The notes: generated by a model from the letters alone, not told the origin. Shown: positions 11,663 through 22,943, counted from the first letter of the stretch. The stretch: DNA of 64,000 bases from Isochrysis galbana (GCA_018136815.1 CM030932.1:9424001-9488000); one strand, 5' to 3'. Numbers and translations: made by a program.

Positions 11663-12273
11663 CTACCTCCGTTCCAAAACTGAGATGTGAGAGAGCCTTT
11701 GGGAAGCGAGGGCGGCGCCTAGAGAAGAGGAGGCACTAGATGGAAGGCCGGGGTGTGGGGAGGGTACATGCTGGCTTAACAAGGTGCTTTCGTTGAGGAT
11801 GTTAACGAAAATCTAAAGCGCCCCACAACGTGTCAAAAACGGGCACTCTATTTACTGTCAAAAGCAACGTCACGACGATGCGGCAAGGCGCAAGGCGTGA
11901 TGGTTTCCACCGGGAGGACTGTTGGTGGTTGAGCTCCTCTTCTTGCGCCCCTTGCCTTGCCACTCATACTCGCCCCCAGTGCGAGCGCCACGCTGCGGCG
12001 GCTCCACCACCTTCAGCCGCGCCATGCGGCCGCGAATGCCACGGGCCAAGAGCTTTCGCGCCAATCGTTCGCGTCAGCCGATTTGCAAACCCAGTCCACA
12101 TTGAAAAACTGCCTATTTCAATCGTGTTTCGAGTGCTGAGCCCCCCCCCCCTCACCCCATTAAGCCAGCATGTACCGGCAACCCCCCCATTGAAGTTGCG
12201 GTTTATTTATTTCAAGTTTTGGGGAGCTGTGAAAAGAAAACTGAAAATTTTTTCAGTTTTGGAACGGAGGTAG
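11663..12273. mobile_element. Stowaway-like Tc1/mariner MITE, TA target site
   Basis: Inverted ends ctacctccgttccaaaactga (left) and its complement (right, ending ggaacggaggtag) are flanked by TA on both sides (11661-11662, 12274-12275). The 611-bp interior has no intact transposase. The terminus resembles the CTCCCTCCGTTCC end of plant Stowaway elements. It lies directly against the truncated 3' end of the LINE that continues to the right. Confidence 0.82.
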
Positions 12274-12275
12274 TA

Positions 12276-14310
12276 CCATTTTTTGCGCAGCACCCCTGCT
12301 GCGTCTGCCGTTAGCCTTGATCCATCTGATCGGGAGTGAATCCGTGTTGGTTAATAGCGCCAGCCATCTAGAGTAACCAGGGCCGAAGCCCAGCGCTTGT
12401 ATCGCTTTATGATAATAATCCCAACTGACTCTATCGAAGGCTTTTTCCCAGTCTATCGCCAGGGCTAGGCCTTCTTCTTCTGTGTCGTCTAGGTACGCTT
12501 GCACTAGTTTTAGGAGGTGGGTGGCTTCGCCTATCATCCTCCTAGGCACGAAGCCCACTTGCTCCTTAGAGATAATCGTATGTATCGTCTTTTTAAGTCT
12601 GTTAGCTAGGACCCTGGCGAGGATTTTGTAGTCCGTTTGGAGCAGCGTAATTGGTCTATAATTCCTCGGGTCCCTGGCGTCCCCTTTTTTATAGAGCAAA
12701 GCTATGTCGCCCGAGCATGTATCCTCCGGTAATGCCCCCGTCCGGTAGGCTTCGTGAAACATGTCCATCAGTCGCGGTGCCACCAGCTTTTCGAAGCTTT
12801 GATAAAACTCCATTGGTATGCCGTCCGGCCCCGCGGATTTACCTTTCGCCATTTGCCGTATAGCACGGATGATCTCCGAATATCCTATGGGCTTGTCCAA
12901 GAAGGACCTATGACTCGTCGGTATCCGACGTTGACTCAGCGCATGGAGGAGGGGTTCCGCGCCCTGAGAGATCTTTTCGCTGAAAAGCCATACATAGTAG
13001 CTCCGCAACGAAACCAAAATCGCGGAGTCATCGGTTGCTACATTGTCTTCCTTTAGGGCCGGCTGCGGGTCTTCCCATCTCACTCCGGCGTACATCGCCG
13101 GGATGTCGCCGCTAGCGTGTCTCGGTGTAAATCTCTTGAAAAATTGCTTCGTAACAAGCTCTTCCGCCCTTATGATTTTTTCCGCTAGGGACGGGGACGG
13201 TGAGAAAGTACGTCTTTTGTCGATTACTTTGCGATTGAGTTCCGTTAAGGTGTCCGGCCGGGCCGTCCCGGGGGTCGCCGCCATCTGGGCTTTCCTAGCG
13301 TCTGCTACCGCGTCGATTTCCGCTTGCGCGTACCTTTGTCTTCTGCGAAGCTCGACCGCCTTCGCGAAGAGGATCGAAGATACTTTCCTTTTGGATTCCG
13401 TCCAAGTGGATAGCTTGTCCCCGGCGTCCTCTCCCGGATGGACCGGGTATAGTTTCCTCCAGAGGAGGCCGATCATCTCTCGGGTCTCCGGGTCTTCTAA
13501 TACCTCCAAAGGTATCTTGGCCTCTATCTCTGTTGCCCTCCGTGGGGGGGCAATAGCGAAAGTCGCTACTACCGGGTGGTGGTCCGACGCCGCTAGGCCC
13601 GTGAAAAGCTTAAGATCTATGTAAGCCTTGTGCCATCTCCACGTGGAGTAGTATTCCGCGGCGTATACCCGATCTATCCTCGTGTGGGTCTGATGCCCGC
13701 ACCTCGTGTATTGGTCCCTAAGGCCCGGATTTACCAGTAATTGGATGTCCGTGAGCCCATGTGTGGCGAGCGCCCTCGCGAGGGCTCTGCCTCCCGAATT
13801 TGCGTAAGGGGTCGCTCCCGCGATGGACCGGGTATCTCTACGTACGCTCTCCACGCAATTGAAGTCGCCCGCTAATATAGTGTGAGAAAGTATTTCCGGC
13901 GTCTCGTGTAGCGTTTTGATGTCTTCTTTTCGTTTATTAGGTTGAGAATTAAGATACACAGAGGAGAAAGCTATCGTTTCATGCCCGATTTTTGCCTTTA
14001 CTACTACCAGCCTCCCCGGGATAACTACCGACCAAGATTCTACTACTACGTCGCTTCTGTCTCTTCTAATGGCTATCGCCACTCCGCTTCCCGGGTCGCC
14101 CCTAGTTGCGGGAGTTTGAAACCAGTCCCACCCTAGGGACCGGGCCAAGTTTCGCACCTTCAAGTGCCATCCATCGGAGTAATGATGCAATTCTTGCGCA
14201 TAAAGGATGTGGACTCCTCCTAATCTCGCTTGCGCTAGCGTAGATGCTAATTTATGTTTTGCTCCATTCAAATTGTATGTCGCAATCTTAAGATCACTAT
14301 TATTCACCAT
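12276..14310 (-). CDS. LINE ORF2: APE endonuclease + reverse transcriptase (3'-truncated)
   Basis: Starts MVNNSDLKIATYNLNG at 14310. An exonuclease-endonuclease-phosphatase domain occupies about residues 1-255 (TYNLNG, YAQELH, GDFNCV, TRIDRVY, SDHHPV). The RT follows from about residue 440, with GKSAGPDGIP, NYRPITLL, the KILARVLANRL helix and LAIDWEKAFDRVSWDY. The frame ends before the catalytic YxDD box because the LINE is cut off at the Stowaway-like element near 12276; the last residues read at about 12253 are transposon end, not LINE. ORF2's ATG overlaps the ORF1 stop (atggtgaataa), an arrangement suited to termination-reinitiation. With no catalytic RT core or 3' end, this copy cannot be autonomous. 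Confidence 0.88.
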
Positions 14311-15952
14311 GACGGTACAGGCAACTTACTCCGTTCACGCAGTACCCTGGATAGGCCTTATTAGGTTTCAGATTGCACTTGACCATACAATTTTGTTTAC
14401 CCGTGGCGGGGTCCTTTACCCAACATCCGGGGATGTCATGGCTGGAAGAGCATTGGACGATTTGTCGCCCCTTCATGCGATTATTCTTGCATTCGCCTGC
14501 CATGAATCGACGGCACGGTGCCGCCGCTCCAAGACCCATTAGGGCCCTGTAGTCCATGGCGTTGCTTACTTCGCGTTGGCGTTTGCGCTGCTCCGCTTTC
14601 GCCTTGTCTTGTTCGCACGTGCATTGGCGAAAGCTGACTTGGTTCTTGCGTAGATATGAGATAGCCCAGGGCTTATCGTATCCTTTGCACCCGCCCGGGG
14701 CGCCGTGTATGGCAATGTCGCCGTCCGGTGTTACGCATTCCACCGATGAGCGGACCGCGTAGTCCAAGTTGAAGTTTTCCCCGTCATCGAGGGTCACGTG
14801 GAAGGTTCGGGGAAAGCGATGGCCCAGGGCGGTGGTGTCTGTGTATACGTAGAAGTGCCAAATTGGACGTTTACCGGCTTCTACCTTAGTGATCCCTTCG
14901 AGCGTGGTCTTGACTCGCTGTTGATTGCCCCTAAGGACATGGAAGCCTTCACGCTCCAATGCACTAGCCAGATGCCGAGTTTTAGTTTTGTATGCCTTAA
15001 TCGGATCGAATATGCGAAACACGATGTAGGTGGCGACCTCTTTGAGAGAGGACCTGATAGCGCTAGATTTGCGGGGAGCTGAGTCGGCTATCGTGCCATA
15101 GGTGACTCCAAACTCATGCGGGACTCCCGAGAGTACCGTTTGAAGTTTGTCGCCATAAGCGGCCTTGAATTGGTCGTGAGCATCGTCGTCGACGTAGAAA
15201 ATCCATGGGCCCTTTCGGCCCTTGTCCATCCCATCTGGCGTGGCATCTAGGCCCTCTAGCCTCGAGAGAAGAAACTTCATGAAAGTGGCTACATCCTCAC
15301 TTTTAATGTCCTTTTTGTCTTCAGCTAGTTGCGCTAGCTGAATGAAAAAGGGTGTGTCTTCGGGTTCCTCTTCTTCATCCATTGGAGGGGGAGCGAGTTG
15401 GGTGGTGTTGGTGGGAGTCCCTTTGGGATCCGACTGTGGGTCGGCCCGCTTGCGCGACAGCTGTTGCGGTTGTTGTTGGGCTGGCTGCTTCAGAGCTTGT
15501 TGGGCTGGCTCCTTCAGTTTGTTCCCATGCGTGGCTTCTGCATACGACTTGGGCGCATGGGTTGTTAGTTGGTTGGTGGGAGCAAAAGCTCCAAGGATTG
15601 ATTGTTGTGTCAAGTGCCCGCCCCCGAGGGGTGCACTGCTGGTAGGAGTTACCACCATGGGGGTGGCAGCATTGCTGCCACCCACCATGGGGAGTCCTTG
15701 ATTGGGTGGCGAGACGGTGGAGCTGGGCGGCTGAGCCAGTTGCTGGCTCTGTTGCTCTGCAGGGAACAGGGCACGGCCTGTTCCCTGCTTCTGGGGCTGG
15801 TGAGGAGGCGAGGGTGGCGGAGCCATGTCGACGTCGGTGTCTGGTGGGGCAGAGGCCTGCGAGCGCTTTGGCTCCGGCGGTTTGGGGCGGCCCCGTTGGG
15901 GCGTCGTGGCGGCGGGGGGCTGGGAGAGGGGAGCGGTCGGCGCGCGCTCCAT
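14300..15952 (-). CDS. LINE ORF1 with C-terminal CCCH zinc fingers
   Basis: 550 residues from the ATG at 15952 (MERAPTAPLSQ). The first ~190 residues are Pro/Gln-rich and low complexity; the middle (about 220-430) is a conserved domain that recurs in the 57 kb copy (shared GCKGY and neighbouring residues); the C-terminus has cysteine/histidine clusters: C480-x7-C488-x12-C501-x3-H505 and C538-x5-C544-x3-H548, with C522/C526 between. These look like CCCH zinc fingers, so nucleic-acid binding as an ORF1 protein is likely. The ATG was chosen because the same MERAP-type start, just after tattgttatagttt, is found in several related copies. Frame intact through to the stop overlapping ORF2. Confidence 0.8.
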   Translation of the reverse strand: MERAPTAPLSQPPAATTPQRGRPKPPEPKRSQASAPPDTDVDMAPPPSPPHQPQKQGTGRALFPAEQQSQQLAQPPSSTVSPPNQGLPMVGGSNAATPMVVTPTSSAPLGGGHLTQQSILGAFAPTNQLTTHAPKSYAEATHGNKLKEPAQQALKQPAQQQPQQLSRKRADPQSDPKGTPTNTTQLAPPPMDEEEEPEDTPFFIQLAQLAEDKKDIKSEDVATFMKFLLSRLEGLDATPDGMDKGRKGPWIFYVDDDAHDQFKAAYGDKLQTVLSGVPHEFGVTYGTIADSAPRKSSAIRSSLKEVATYIVFRIFDPIKAYKTKTRHLASALEREGFHVLRGNQQRVKTTLEGITKVEAGKRPIWHFYVYTDTTALGHRFPRTFHVTLDDGENFNLDYAVRSSVECVTPDGDIAIHGAPGGCKGYDKPWAISYLRKNQVSFRQCTCEQDKAKAEQRKRQREVSNAMDYRALMGLGAAAPCRRFMAGECKNNRMKGRQIVQCSSSHDIPGCWVKDPATGKQNCMVKCNLKPNKAYPGYCVNGVSCLYRHGE

Positions 15953-16310
15953 CGCTAAAACTATAACAATAGTTGAGAATGAGAGCTTCTTAGGTCCAAG
16001 GTAGACACGAGAGACTACAACGCAGGGACTCAAAAAAGATCCCTCGCCACACAGACACACACGAACTAAACCAAACAGGGCGAAAACTAACCACACCCAG
16101 GACGGACTGTCAAGCATCGGCACCAAGGCAACTCATCGGCGCACAGACATGCGACAGAGAAGTCGGAACAACGAGGGCAGACCTCGCTGGGGAGCTACCG
16201 CCGATACACGAAGAGAAGACGGAAGACTACAACCGATGCATGAGGAGAAGACAGAAGACAGTCGTGGAACGTTTGATGACATCGAAAGAAAGTAAGAGAA
16301 GGGGTAGAAT
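15953..16310 (-). promoter_or_regulatory. LINE 5' untranslated/promoter region
   Basis: Minus-strand DNA ahead of ORF1 that includes tattgttatagttttagcg directly before the ATG. The tattgttatagttt box is found at the 5' ends of related copies near 48200, 51410 and 56080. The outer limit near 16310 is a guess; no target duplication is visible because the 3' end is lost. Confidence 0.5.
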
Positions 16311-16547
16311 GTCGCCGACGAGACCTTGAGGCTTAAAATAACCCACCGGTTAGAAGTAAAAGTCTGTCATCGTATGGAATACGACAGGCTTCTTCTTACG
16401 CGAGAGCACCACCCACACTGGAACGTCGCGCGCAATCGGCGGGGTCGCCTCAAGGTGATCGCGCAGCACCAGCAGGTGAGTGGGCTCCCCGGGGCGCATG
16501 TTTTTGCAATCATTGAATCGAACAACGCACTCCGAGGAGGCGATTTG

Positions 16548-17032
16548 CCAGGTTGTTCTGTCATATATGATATCATATATAATATCTCAGTATTAGTTGC
16601 TCTAGACCTGATACTGAGTGTCATATGACAAGACTAGAGGCTACAATTCAACTAGTTTTACTAGTACAAGTTCGGGCGCGGGAAATACCGGCGCTCCCAG
16701 CTCCGAGCCCCCCCCCCCCCGATGGCCGCCAACCTGATGTGCAGCAACGATGGCGGCGGCGACGACGGCGATGACGAGTGTCACACCGCCGTGGAGTGGG
16801 GGCGGCGCCATGTGGAGACGCTCCAAGGGTGCCGCTGTGGGAGCTTGAAATGGTTAGTCATCGAGCAGCAGCATGCAGCATCCGATTCTAAGTACTGAGT
16901 AAGAAGATTTTTATCATAATGGCGGGTTTATAAGTGTAGATGTTTGGAGCAAGTATCATATGATATCAGATGTATGACATCATACTCAGTTCCGTGGCAA
17001 GTGTCATATGACGGTATGACGGAACAACTTGG
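16548..17032. mobile_element. hAT-like MITE with 8-bp TSD
   Basis: Ends ccaggttgttctgtcat and (complement) ccaagttgttccgtcat match at 15 of 17 positions. A perfect 8-bp duplication gcgatttg flanks them (16540-16547, 17033-17040). Subterminal palindromes gtatcatatgatatcag and gtgtcatatgac occur near both ends. The interior includes a short C run and no transposase. This is a different family from the elements at 6.3 and 10.6 kb. Confidence 0.82.
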
Positions 17033-17040
17033 GCGATTTG

Positions 17041-18454
17041 TAGGCGGTCGCTTTCACTGATCGGCCCATTGATTGCCGACGAGTGTCACCCGCGGTCGCA
17101 ATACGCTACTCAGCGGCTTCGCACGGCACCCTGCGACCGCCCTCGTTACAATGATAACAAGGACTGCCACGACGACCGAAATGCGAAATGGCCACCCCTA
17201 CCCCCACCATTAGGTACTCTTTTATATATTGCAAATTATTTTTCTACAATATTAATAGTTGCTTGCCTTACTGTGGGTAAAAAATCCCAATGGACGGGAA
17301 GGGCAATCATCCTGCCCCCTCCCCGCCCCTCCCCCTCCCCCCTTTTCCCGCCGCGGGGGGAGGTCTCCACGTGACACCCCCCCTCCTTGCCTCCCCCGCC
17401 CGGCCACCCCCCCCCCTCCGCCCGGCCACCCCCCTCCGCCCGGCCGACGATTCAGCTGTTCGCCGAACGATCACCAGGCTTTTGACAAAGAGCGCTCCCA
17501 ATTTGAGACAGCACTTTCCACCCGACCCTCCGTGAGGGGGGTTCAGTCGTACGGATCTTCGGATCTTCGGAGGACCCTGACGCCCTAACGGGCGACGGGC
17601 GGGAGGGGAGGGGGAACGGAAGAACGGGCACTCTCGCCCGCCCGTGGCGTGGGGACAGACTCTCCCTTTCCCTTGCCCGTAAAAGAAACTGGGGGAGGGG
17701 AATGGGGATGTGGTAGGTTAGGGAGGGTAAGTTAGGAGTAGCACAAGCACTCTGCCCCATGCCGTGCTAGCAGCGGTTAGTTTTGTTAAGATTTTTTAAG
17801 GATCTCCCATCTAGGTACATTATCTCCCCCCATGAGTAAAGTAGGGCTCTAGAGAGGGGTACAACCGCTCGGATGGTAGAGCTCTAGAGTAGAGTACCTG
17901 TGTGTGTGGTGTGTGCCTGGTTTGTGTACTTTACATAGAGCCTACTCCTACCGTTGCTTTTTTCCCCAGAGCTCTATAATGACCAGTGAAAAACCCGTGC
18001 CCCTGTGGTGGTGGTCCGTCGGGACGCGTTGCGCCCGCCACGCGCGATGAGGCCTGCTCTCTCCCCTCCTCTCTTTACGTGATTCCCACGGTGATCCACA
18101 AAATCTTTGGAAACGAGGAGGTCACGGCCCCGCCTAGACGTCGGGCAGCAGCGCACTCCTCCCCCTCTCCCCCACCGTCCACCCCTCTCTCAACCCCCCA
18201 CCCAACCCCACCCCACTTACCTACTCCCTTCGCGCGGGAGTGGGGAGGCTGCTTTGCTCCCACCCTCTCTCCCTCTCCTCCTCCTCCTCCCCTTCCCTTT
18301 TCCCTTTCTTTCATTCTCGCTTCCCCTCTGCTTCTCTTTCTCGCTCCCTCGCTCCTCTCATCCTCTCTCCCTCCCTACTGCTCCCTCGCGCCTCTATTCC
18401 TCACTTCCTCCCTACCGCTCCCTCCTTCCACCTCTCCCTCCCTCTGCGCGACTG
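17041..18454. other. Intergenic DNA and likely NRAMP-gene promoter
   Basis: No exon seen. 17310-17450 is C-rich with short G-run partners; 17580-17760 is purine-rich; 18150-18450 is strongly CT-rich up to the start codon at 18455. CT-rich or homopolymer DNA ahead of the start recurs at several genes in this window, so it may belong to their promoters or 5' leaders. Confidence 0.4.
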
Positions 18455-20600
18455 ATGGATTCTCGTGCGTCCGAGCCGGCCGAGCACGGCGGCTCGGTCG
18501 CGATGCAGATCTTCCGCTCGATCAGCGGGCAGCTGCCCCGTCCTGCGTCCGAGCTCATGGGGCTAATGGACCTCGAGAACCGCTCAATGCCCCCTACGCC
18601 TGTGCTGGGCGCCGCCGAGCGCTCGCCTCCAGAGCCGCCTCTTGAGCCCATCGGCCCGGGGATGGTCCGGGTCGACTCCGAGGCCGGGCTGCTCGCGCAC
18701 CCAAGTGCCACACCACCTGTACGCGTGCAGGCGCGCTCCGTCTCTCCGGTGCTCGGCCTGCAATTCAGTGTCGTGAATACCAAAAGGCACAGCTCCGCAC
18801 CACCGTTACGTACCGAATGGGTGTGCGACCACGAGATTCTGATGGAGCCTGCACGCGAGCGGAGCGACAATGTGCACGCCAAATCGATGCGCGACGTCGG
18901 TACGCCCCCTTCCCCTTCGACACGGCTGTGTGGCCCTGGGCTCGCGATGGCAGCTGCCTTCATTGGGCCCGGCTCAATTGCCACGTGCTCGCAAGCGGGC
19001 TCTGAGTTTGGCCTCGCACTTCTCCCAGTGCTGGCGATCGCCATCGGAGCGTGCATCGTGTTGCAAGAGATGTCTGCTCGGCTGGGTGCCGTCTCACGAT
19101 CTGGGCTGGGCGAAGCGATCCTTCGCATTGAACCTTGGCCTATTCGAGAACTCCTCCGCGGACTGGCGGTGCTCACTCTCGGGTTGGGCAATGCCTCGCT
19201 CCATGCAGGCAACCTCTCAGGGGGCGGCCTTGGCCTCGCCTTCCTCCTCGGGGCACCCGACCAGTCCCACGCTTGCGCCCTTGCCGTGGGGGCCGCCGCA
19301 CTCGCAATTTTGTGCGTTGGGCGTACAGCTGTGTTAGCCAACCTCCTTGGCGTTGTCGTCATGGTGATGAGCTTGCTGTTCATCGTGTGCGCCATCGCCG
19401 CGCAGCCCTCGGTCACCGACATTGGCCAGGCTCTTGTGCATCCAACGCTGCCACCAGAAAGTGGTCGGCTGGCGACCGCTATAGTTGGGACCACACTCTG
19501 CGCTTATAATCTGTTCTTACATGCAAGCACAACGGCCGAGGTGAGTGTTCGCTCAAGGAAACGGAGTACGCATGTGCAGAACACCCCGATTGCGATTGGA
19601 AAGTGCTGTGCGCTAGAGTATTAGCGCAGGGCTCCTGCATGTGATGGATCAGCGCGTCTTAACCCCCAAGGCTGCTTCCCCACGGGGGCGTCAATGAAAA
19701 TTCAAGCTAACAAGCTGTTTCCAACCCGCAGGCCGCATCGGCCATCCCTTTGACTCGCTCCGCCATTCGCTCTTCCTTGCGCTGGACACTTCTCGATACT
19801 TCTGCGAGCGCACTTATTGGTGGGATCATCTCGGCGTCGTTGATCATCACTGCTGCCAGTACGAAGGATGCCGTGGGCGTTGCCATGCCTGTCGTGGCGA
19901 ACGAGTGGGCAGAATCCGCCGATCCCGCCCTCTCTGCAAGCGCCTCCCGCTCAAGCGGGGATGTGGCTGCGATGGCTGAGGGCCTCACACATGTCCTGGG
20001 TCCAAGTGCCGGCTATGGCTTTAGCATGGGTTTGCTAGCTGCAGGTCTCTCCTCCGCCATCACCGCTCCACTCGCCGCAAACCTTGCCTTGACGGGGTTG
20101 TTGCCTGGCAAGCCACGCATAGTCAAGGTCGGCTGGATCGGCGTTGCACTCTCGGGCTCATTGCTTGCTGCAGTGCCCGGCATTCAACCCGTTGGGGTGA
20201 TTCTCTTCGCGCAGGTGAGAGGCCTAGCGCATCTGTTTGCCGCGTACGTTGTAGCCCCTTGTTTCTATCTCTCATGATTCCGTGGTGTTGTTTCGGCCTC
20301 CCTGTGCGGTTATTTCGTGTCAAGGACACAGCTTCTCGAAAAGCCCCCTCACCGAGGCCATCTTCCAACATGATGGCCGTTGTCCTTCCACTGCGATGAT
20401 GGGCACTCTCCCCACCCACACCTTGTCAGGTAGCCAACGCGATGCTTTTACCGTGCCTTGGGGCAGCGTTGCTTGCGGTGACATCGAGCAGTACTGTGCT
20501 CGGTGAATTTGCAAGTGGCTGGCTTGCCATCGGGGTCGGGGTGGCCGTCGTCGCCGGCACTGCCGCTCTTAGTGTGCATGGGCTACTCGCTGAAATGTGA
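18455..20600 (+). CDS. NRAMP-family transporter with non-canonical metal motifs
   Basis: 579 residues from exons 18455-19540, 19732-20214 and 20430-20600; donors gtgagt and gtgaga, acceptors cag. All phases are 0 and the last exon runs exactly to a TGA. A polar N-terminal extension of about 155 residues (likely cytosolic) precedes roughly 11 membrane segments. TM1 carries GPGSIATCSQAGSEFG and the next segment VLQEMSARLG, as in NRAMP proteins. The canonical metal-binding DPGN of TM1 reads GPGS here, and the TM6 MPH motif (normally MPHNLYLHS) reads CAYNLFLHA. So it is an NRAMP-superfamily member that probably does not use the usual Mn/Fe site; divalent-metal transport, Mg-type transport or another substrate are all possible. 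A CT-rich leader precedes the ATG. Confidence 0.85.
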
Positions 20601-22670
20601 TCATGGCCGAATGTGATCATCTCGAGAGTTCTACTGGGCTTCATTGCTATGGAATACGTGCACAATGAGCGCCGTGTGGGATTGTTCGTGTGATTTTTAT
20701 CACTGATGCCAAAGCCTTGAGAACGAACAACATCAAAGCGGCGGAGAGCTCCGTTCTGTGAGATGATTTATTGGGGCCGTCGATCGAATATAATGACGCA
20801 TACGTGTCGTTTAGCTGGTGCGGTCTTCGGGCCAACGAGCCGAACACTACGCTCGCTTGCTAGCCTTGGACGGAGTCCGAAATGTGCATTTTGTTTACTT
20901 CTCTCCGAGCACAACCAAGGACATTGCGCAACGCGCAACGCAACGCGAAACACATACCTTTGAGTGTTGTGACCCGCGATACAGGGGCGTGTCCCCACAC
21001 GATTGTCTTGTGTGCATGTGTACATTTTCCAACGCACCCCCCACTCCTATATTTGAGCTGTTGTACTCACTTCACTGGACACGCATGCTCATGCCCTCGA
21101 GCCCTCGCGGATCGGTGGCGAGGACATGCACAGGGCCATCATGGGTTGCTCATGCCGGCCTGGGGAAAAGCAACAGCAGGGAGGAAGTAGCGAACTCTCA
21201 TCGCTAGAGCGGAACGGCGCGCCCTTACGACTGCTCACGCCGCTAGTATTTTGCTCAGCACAAAATACAAAATAAATGGCGGCGGCGCGTTGGAGTTGGA
21301 GCTGCTATCTCATCCTCATCCGTCCCTCAGAGCCGTCGGCAACCCCACAACTATGGCACTATGACTTCGCGCACTATGCATACGCAACGCGGCCGGATCG
21401 GCCGTCGGGAGAGAAAGTAGTGAGTACCTACCGCGCCACCGCCGTGAGGGGTTGCACACGTCACACAATAACAATAAAAATAATAAAAACAATAGCAAGA
21501 AGCCGACGCCGACGCATAAGCAAATAAAAGGCGCAAAAGGCCACACTGCAAACGACAATGACGATAAGCGAGCAGCAAGGCGAGAGCACAAAGCACAACG
21601 ACTATTATTTGCAAATAGCGGGTCGCCCTAGCAGCGGAGGAGGGAGAGGACGACGAAGGAGAAGGAGAGAACGAGCAGAACCAGACCGCTAGGGGCCGGA
21701 GCCGGAGCCGGAGCACACCGCTTGCCCCTACTACTACTACCTCCACGTCCCATGTCCCGGGCCCCTAGTTACTAGGTAGCGCACGAGGCGAGGGGCGTGG
21801 CCGCAATGCGCAAGGCACAAGACACAATGCAGGATGAGGTGGGGAAGAGTTAGGAGTTAGAGTTAGGGAACTGGCGTGGCTCCACAATCTCGAGATTCAA
21901 TCTCGATCCAATGTATAGCCACCAGCTACCTCAAGGGCCATGCGAGAGGCGGGAATGTTAATTATAGTAAAAGACTTCTTTTAAGTTTATTCTCAATAGC
22001 ATGTGTAATGAACCCTAGCCATTAGGCGCGATGGCGATGGCGCAAAAGCCTTTTGCAAAAGCAATTTGCAATCAAATTCTAAGTGGGACTCATAGATAGC
22101 GATGCATATGCACCTTCATCACAAGTCCTGTCGGTTCGAGAGATCGAATTCCGACGATCTGACCTTATTGACGTGAGGGGAACAAGTAGCCATGAGACGT
22201 TTACCTCGAGGCCTCAAGCTCTTGAGCACACGAAGTCCGAAGAGAATAACAACCACACAGCGCACACCAAGAAAGGGTATCCACACATCCACACCATGAA
22301 TGAGGAGCGACATCATGACTGGCAAAAGATGTGTGATTGAAATCATGCAGCTCGAGCTCAACCATGCAACTCGAGGCCCAGGCGGAGTGCGCGCCGACAT
22401 CGAAGACGTGTCAGCATCAGCATACTCCACCATGAGCTAGGTGGGGGGAGGAGACAACAAATCAACGCGACAGAACTTCGTGATGCAGGCGGCAGGCGTC
22501 GTTATGGCGCCCGAGCCTTCTACGATGGCGCAGCATCCAAATGGGAGAGGTTGACGACTTCCATGCAAAAACGAAGAGAGCAGTTCAAGTCATGCGAGTA
22601 GAACGGATCACTGATGGAACTGTATCATTCCACGAGTCATGTGGGGATTCAGGAGACTGAAACGACTGAA
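20601..22670. other. Unassigned intergenic region
   Basis: About 2 kb without a convincing exon. 21655-21800 is a repeat (see separate entry). 21470-21530 is A-rich. The rest is mixed DNA including 3' flanks of the NRAMP gene (left) and of the small minus-strand gene (right). Confidence 0.35.
21655..21800 (+). repeat. Repeat family C, copy 1
   Basis: The words gaaccagaccgctaggggc, ggag-rich spacing and gcgcacgagg occur here and in the same order and orientation at about 51500-51605. Diverged; ends unknown. Confidence 0.5.
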
Positions 22671-22943
22671 TCACAGGCGGCGAGGGAGCGGTGGCGAGAT
22701 GCCGCACTCTAGTCCATCGTTCTCCAGACGTGCGGCCTCGACGGGTGAGATCTGGGCCATCTGTTTCGCAAGCCTTGGCTTGAAGGCGGGGTCGTCTGGC
22801 GCGCTCGACTGAGCACGGACCATCCTCGACCCCATGCTGGTCTCGGTGGCGAGCCAGTAGGCGGCGCCGCCGTACATGGCGACGATCATCGCCTTGTGCG
22901 TCGTGGTCGACGTGCTGAGCCGGTGCAGCATCGAGCTGAGCAT
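22671..22943 (-). CDS. Small membrane protein, unknown
   Basis: 90 residues, single exon, starting MLSSMLHRLSTSTTTHK. A short Ser/Thr/basic N-terminus is followed by a hydrophobic span (about residues 18-31, AMIVAMYGGAAYWLA) and a polar C-terminal part (DDPAFKPRLAKQMAQ). The layout suggests a small mitochondrial or plastid inner-membrane protein, which is inference. The ATG at 22943 is used because the frame upstream is a Pro-rich translation of a G/C tract. It is divergent from the MFS gene (start 23669); the 725-bp shared upstream region contains a pure 42-G run. I do not recognise the family. Confidence 0.5.
   Translation of the reverse strand: MLSSMLHRLSTSTTTHKAMIVAMYGGAAYWLATETSMGSRMVRAQSSAPDDPAFKPRLAKQMAQISPVEAARLENDGLECGISPPLPRRL

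Noticed and set aside
18412-19494. 360-codon minus-strand frame
   Set aside because: Antisense shadow of NRAMP exon 1; no motif and composition typical of reverse-read GC-rich coding DNA.
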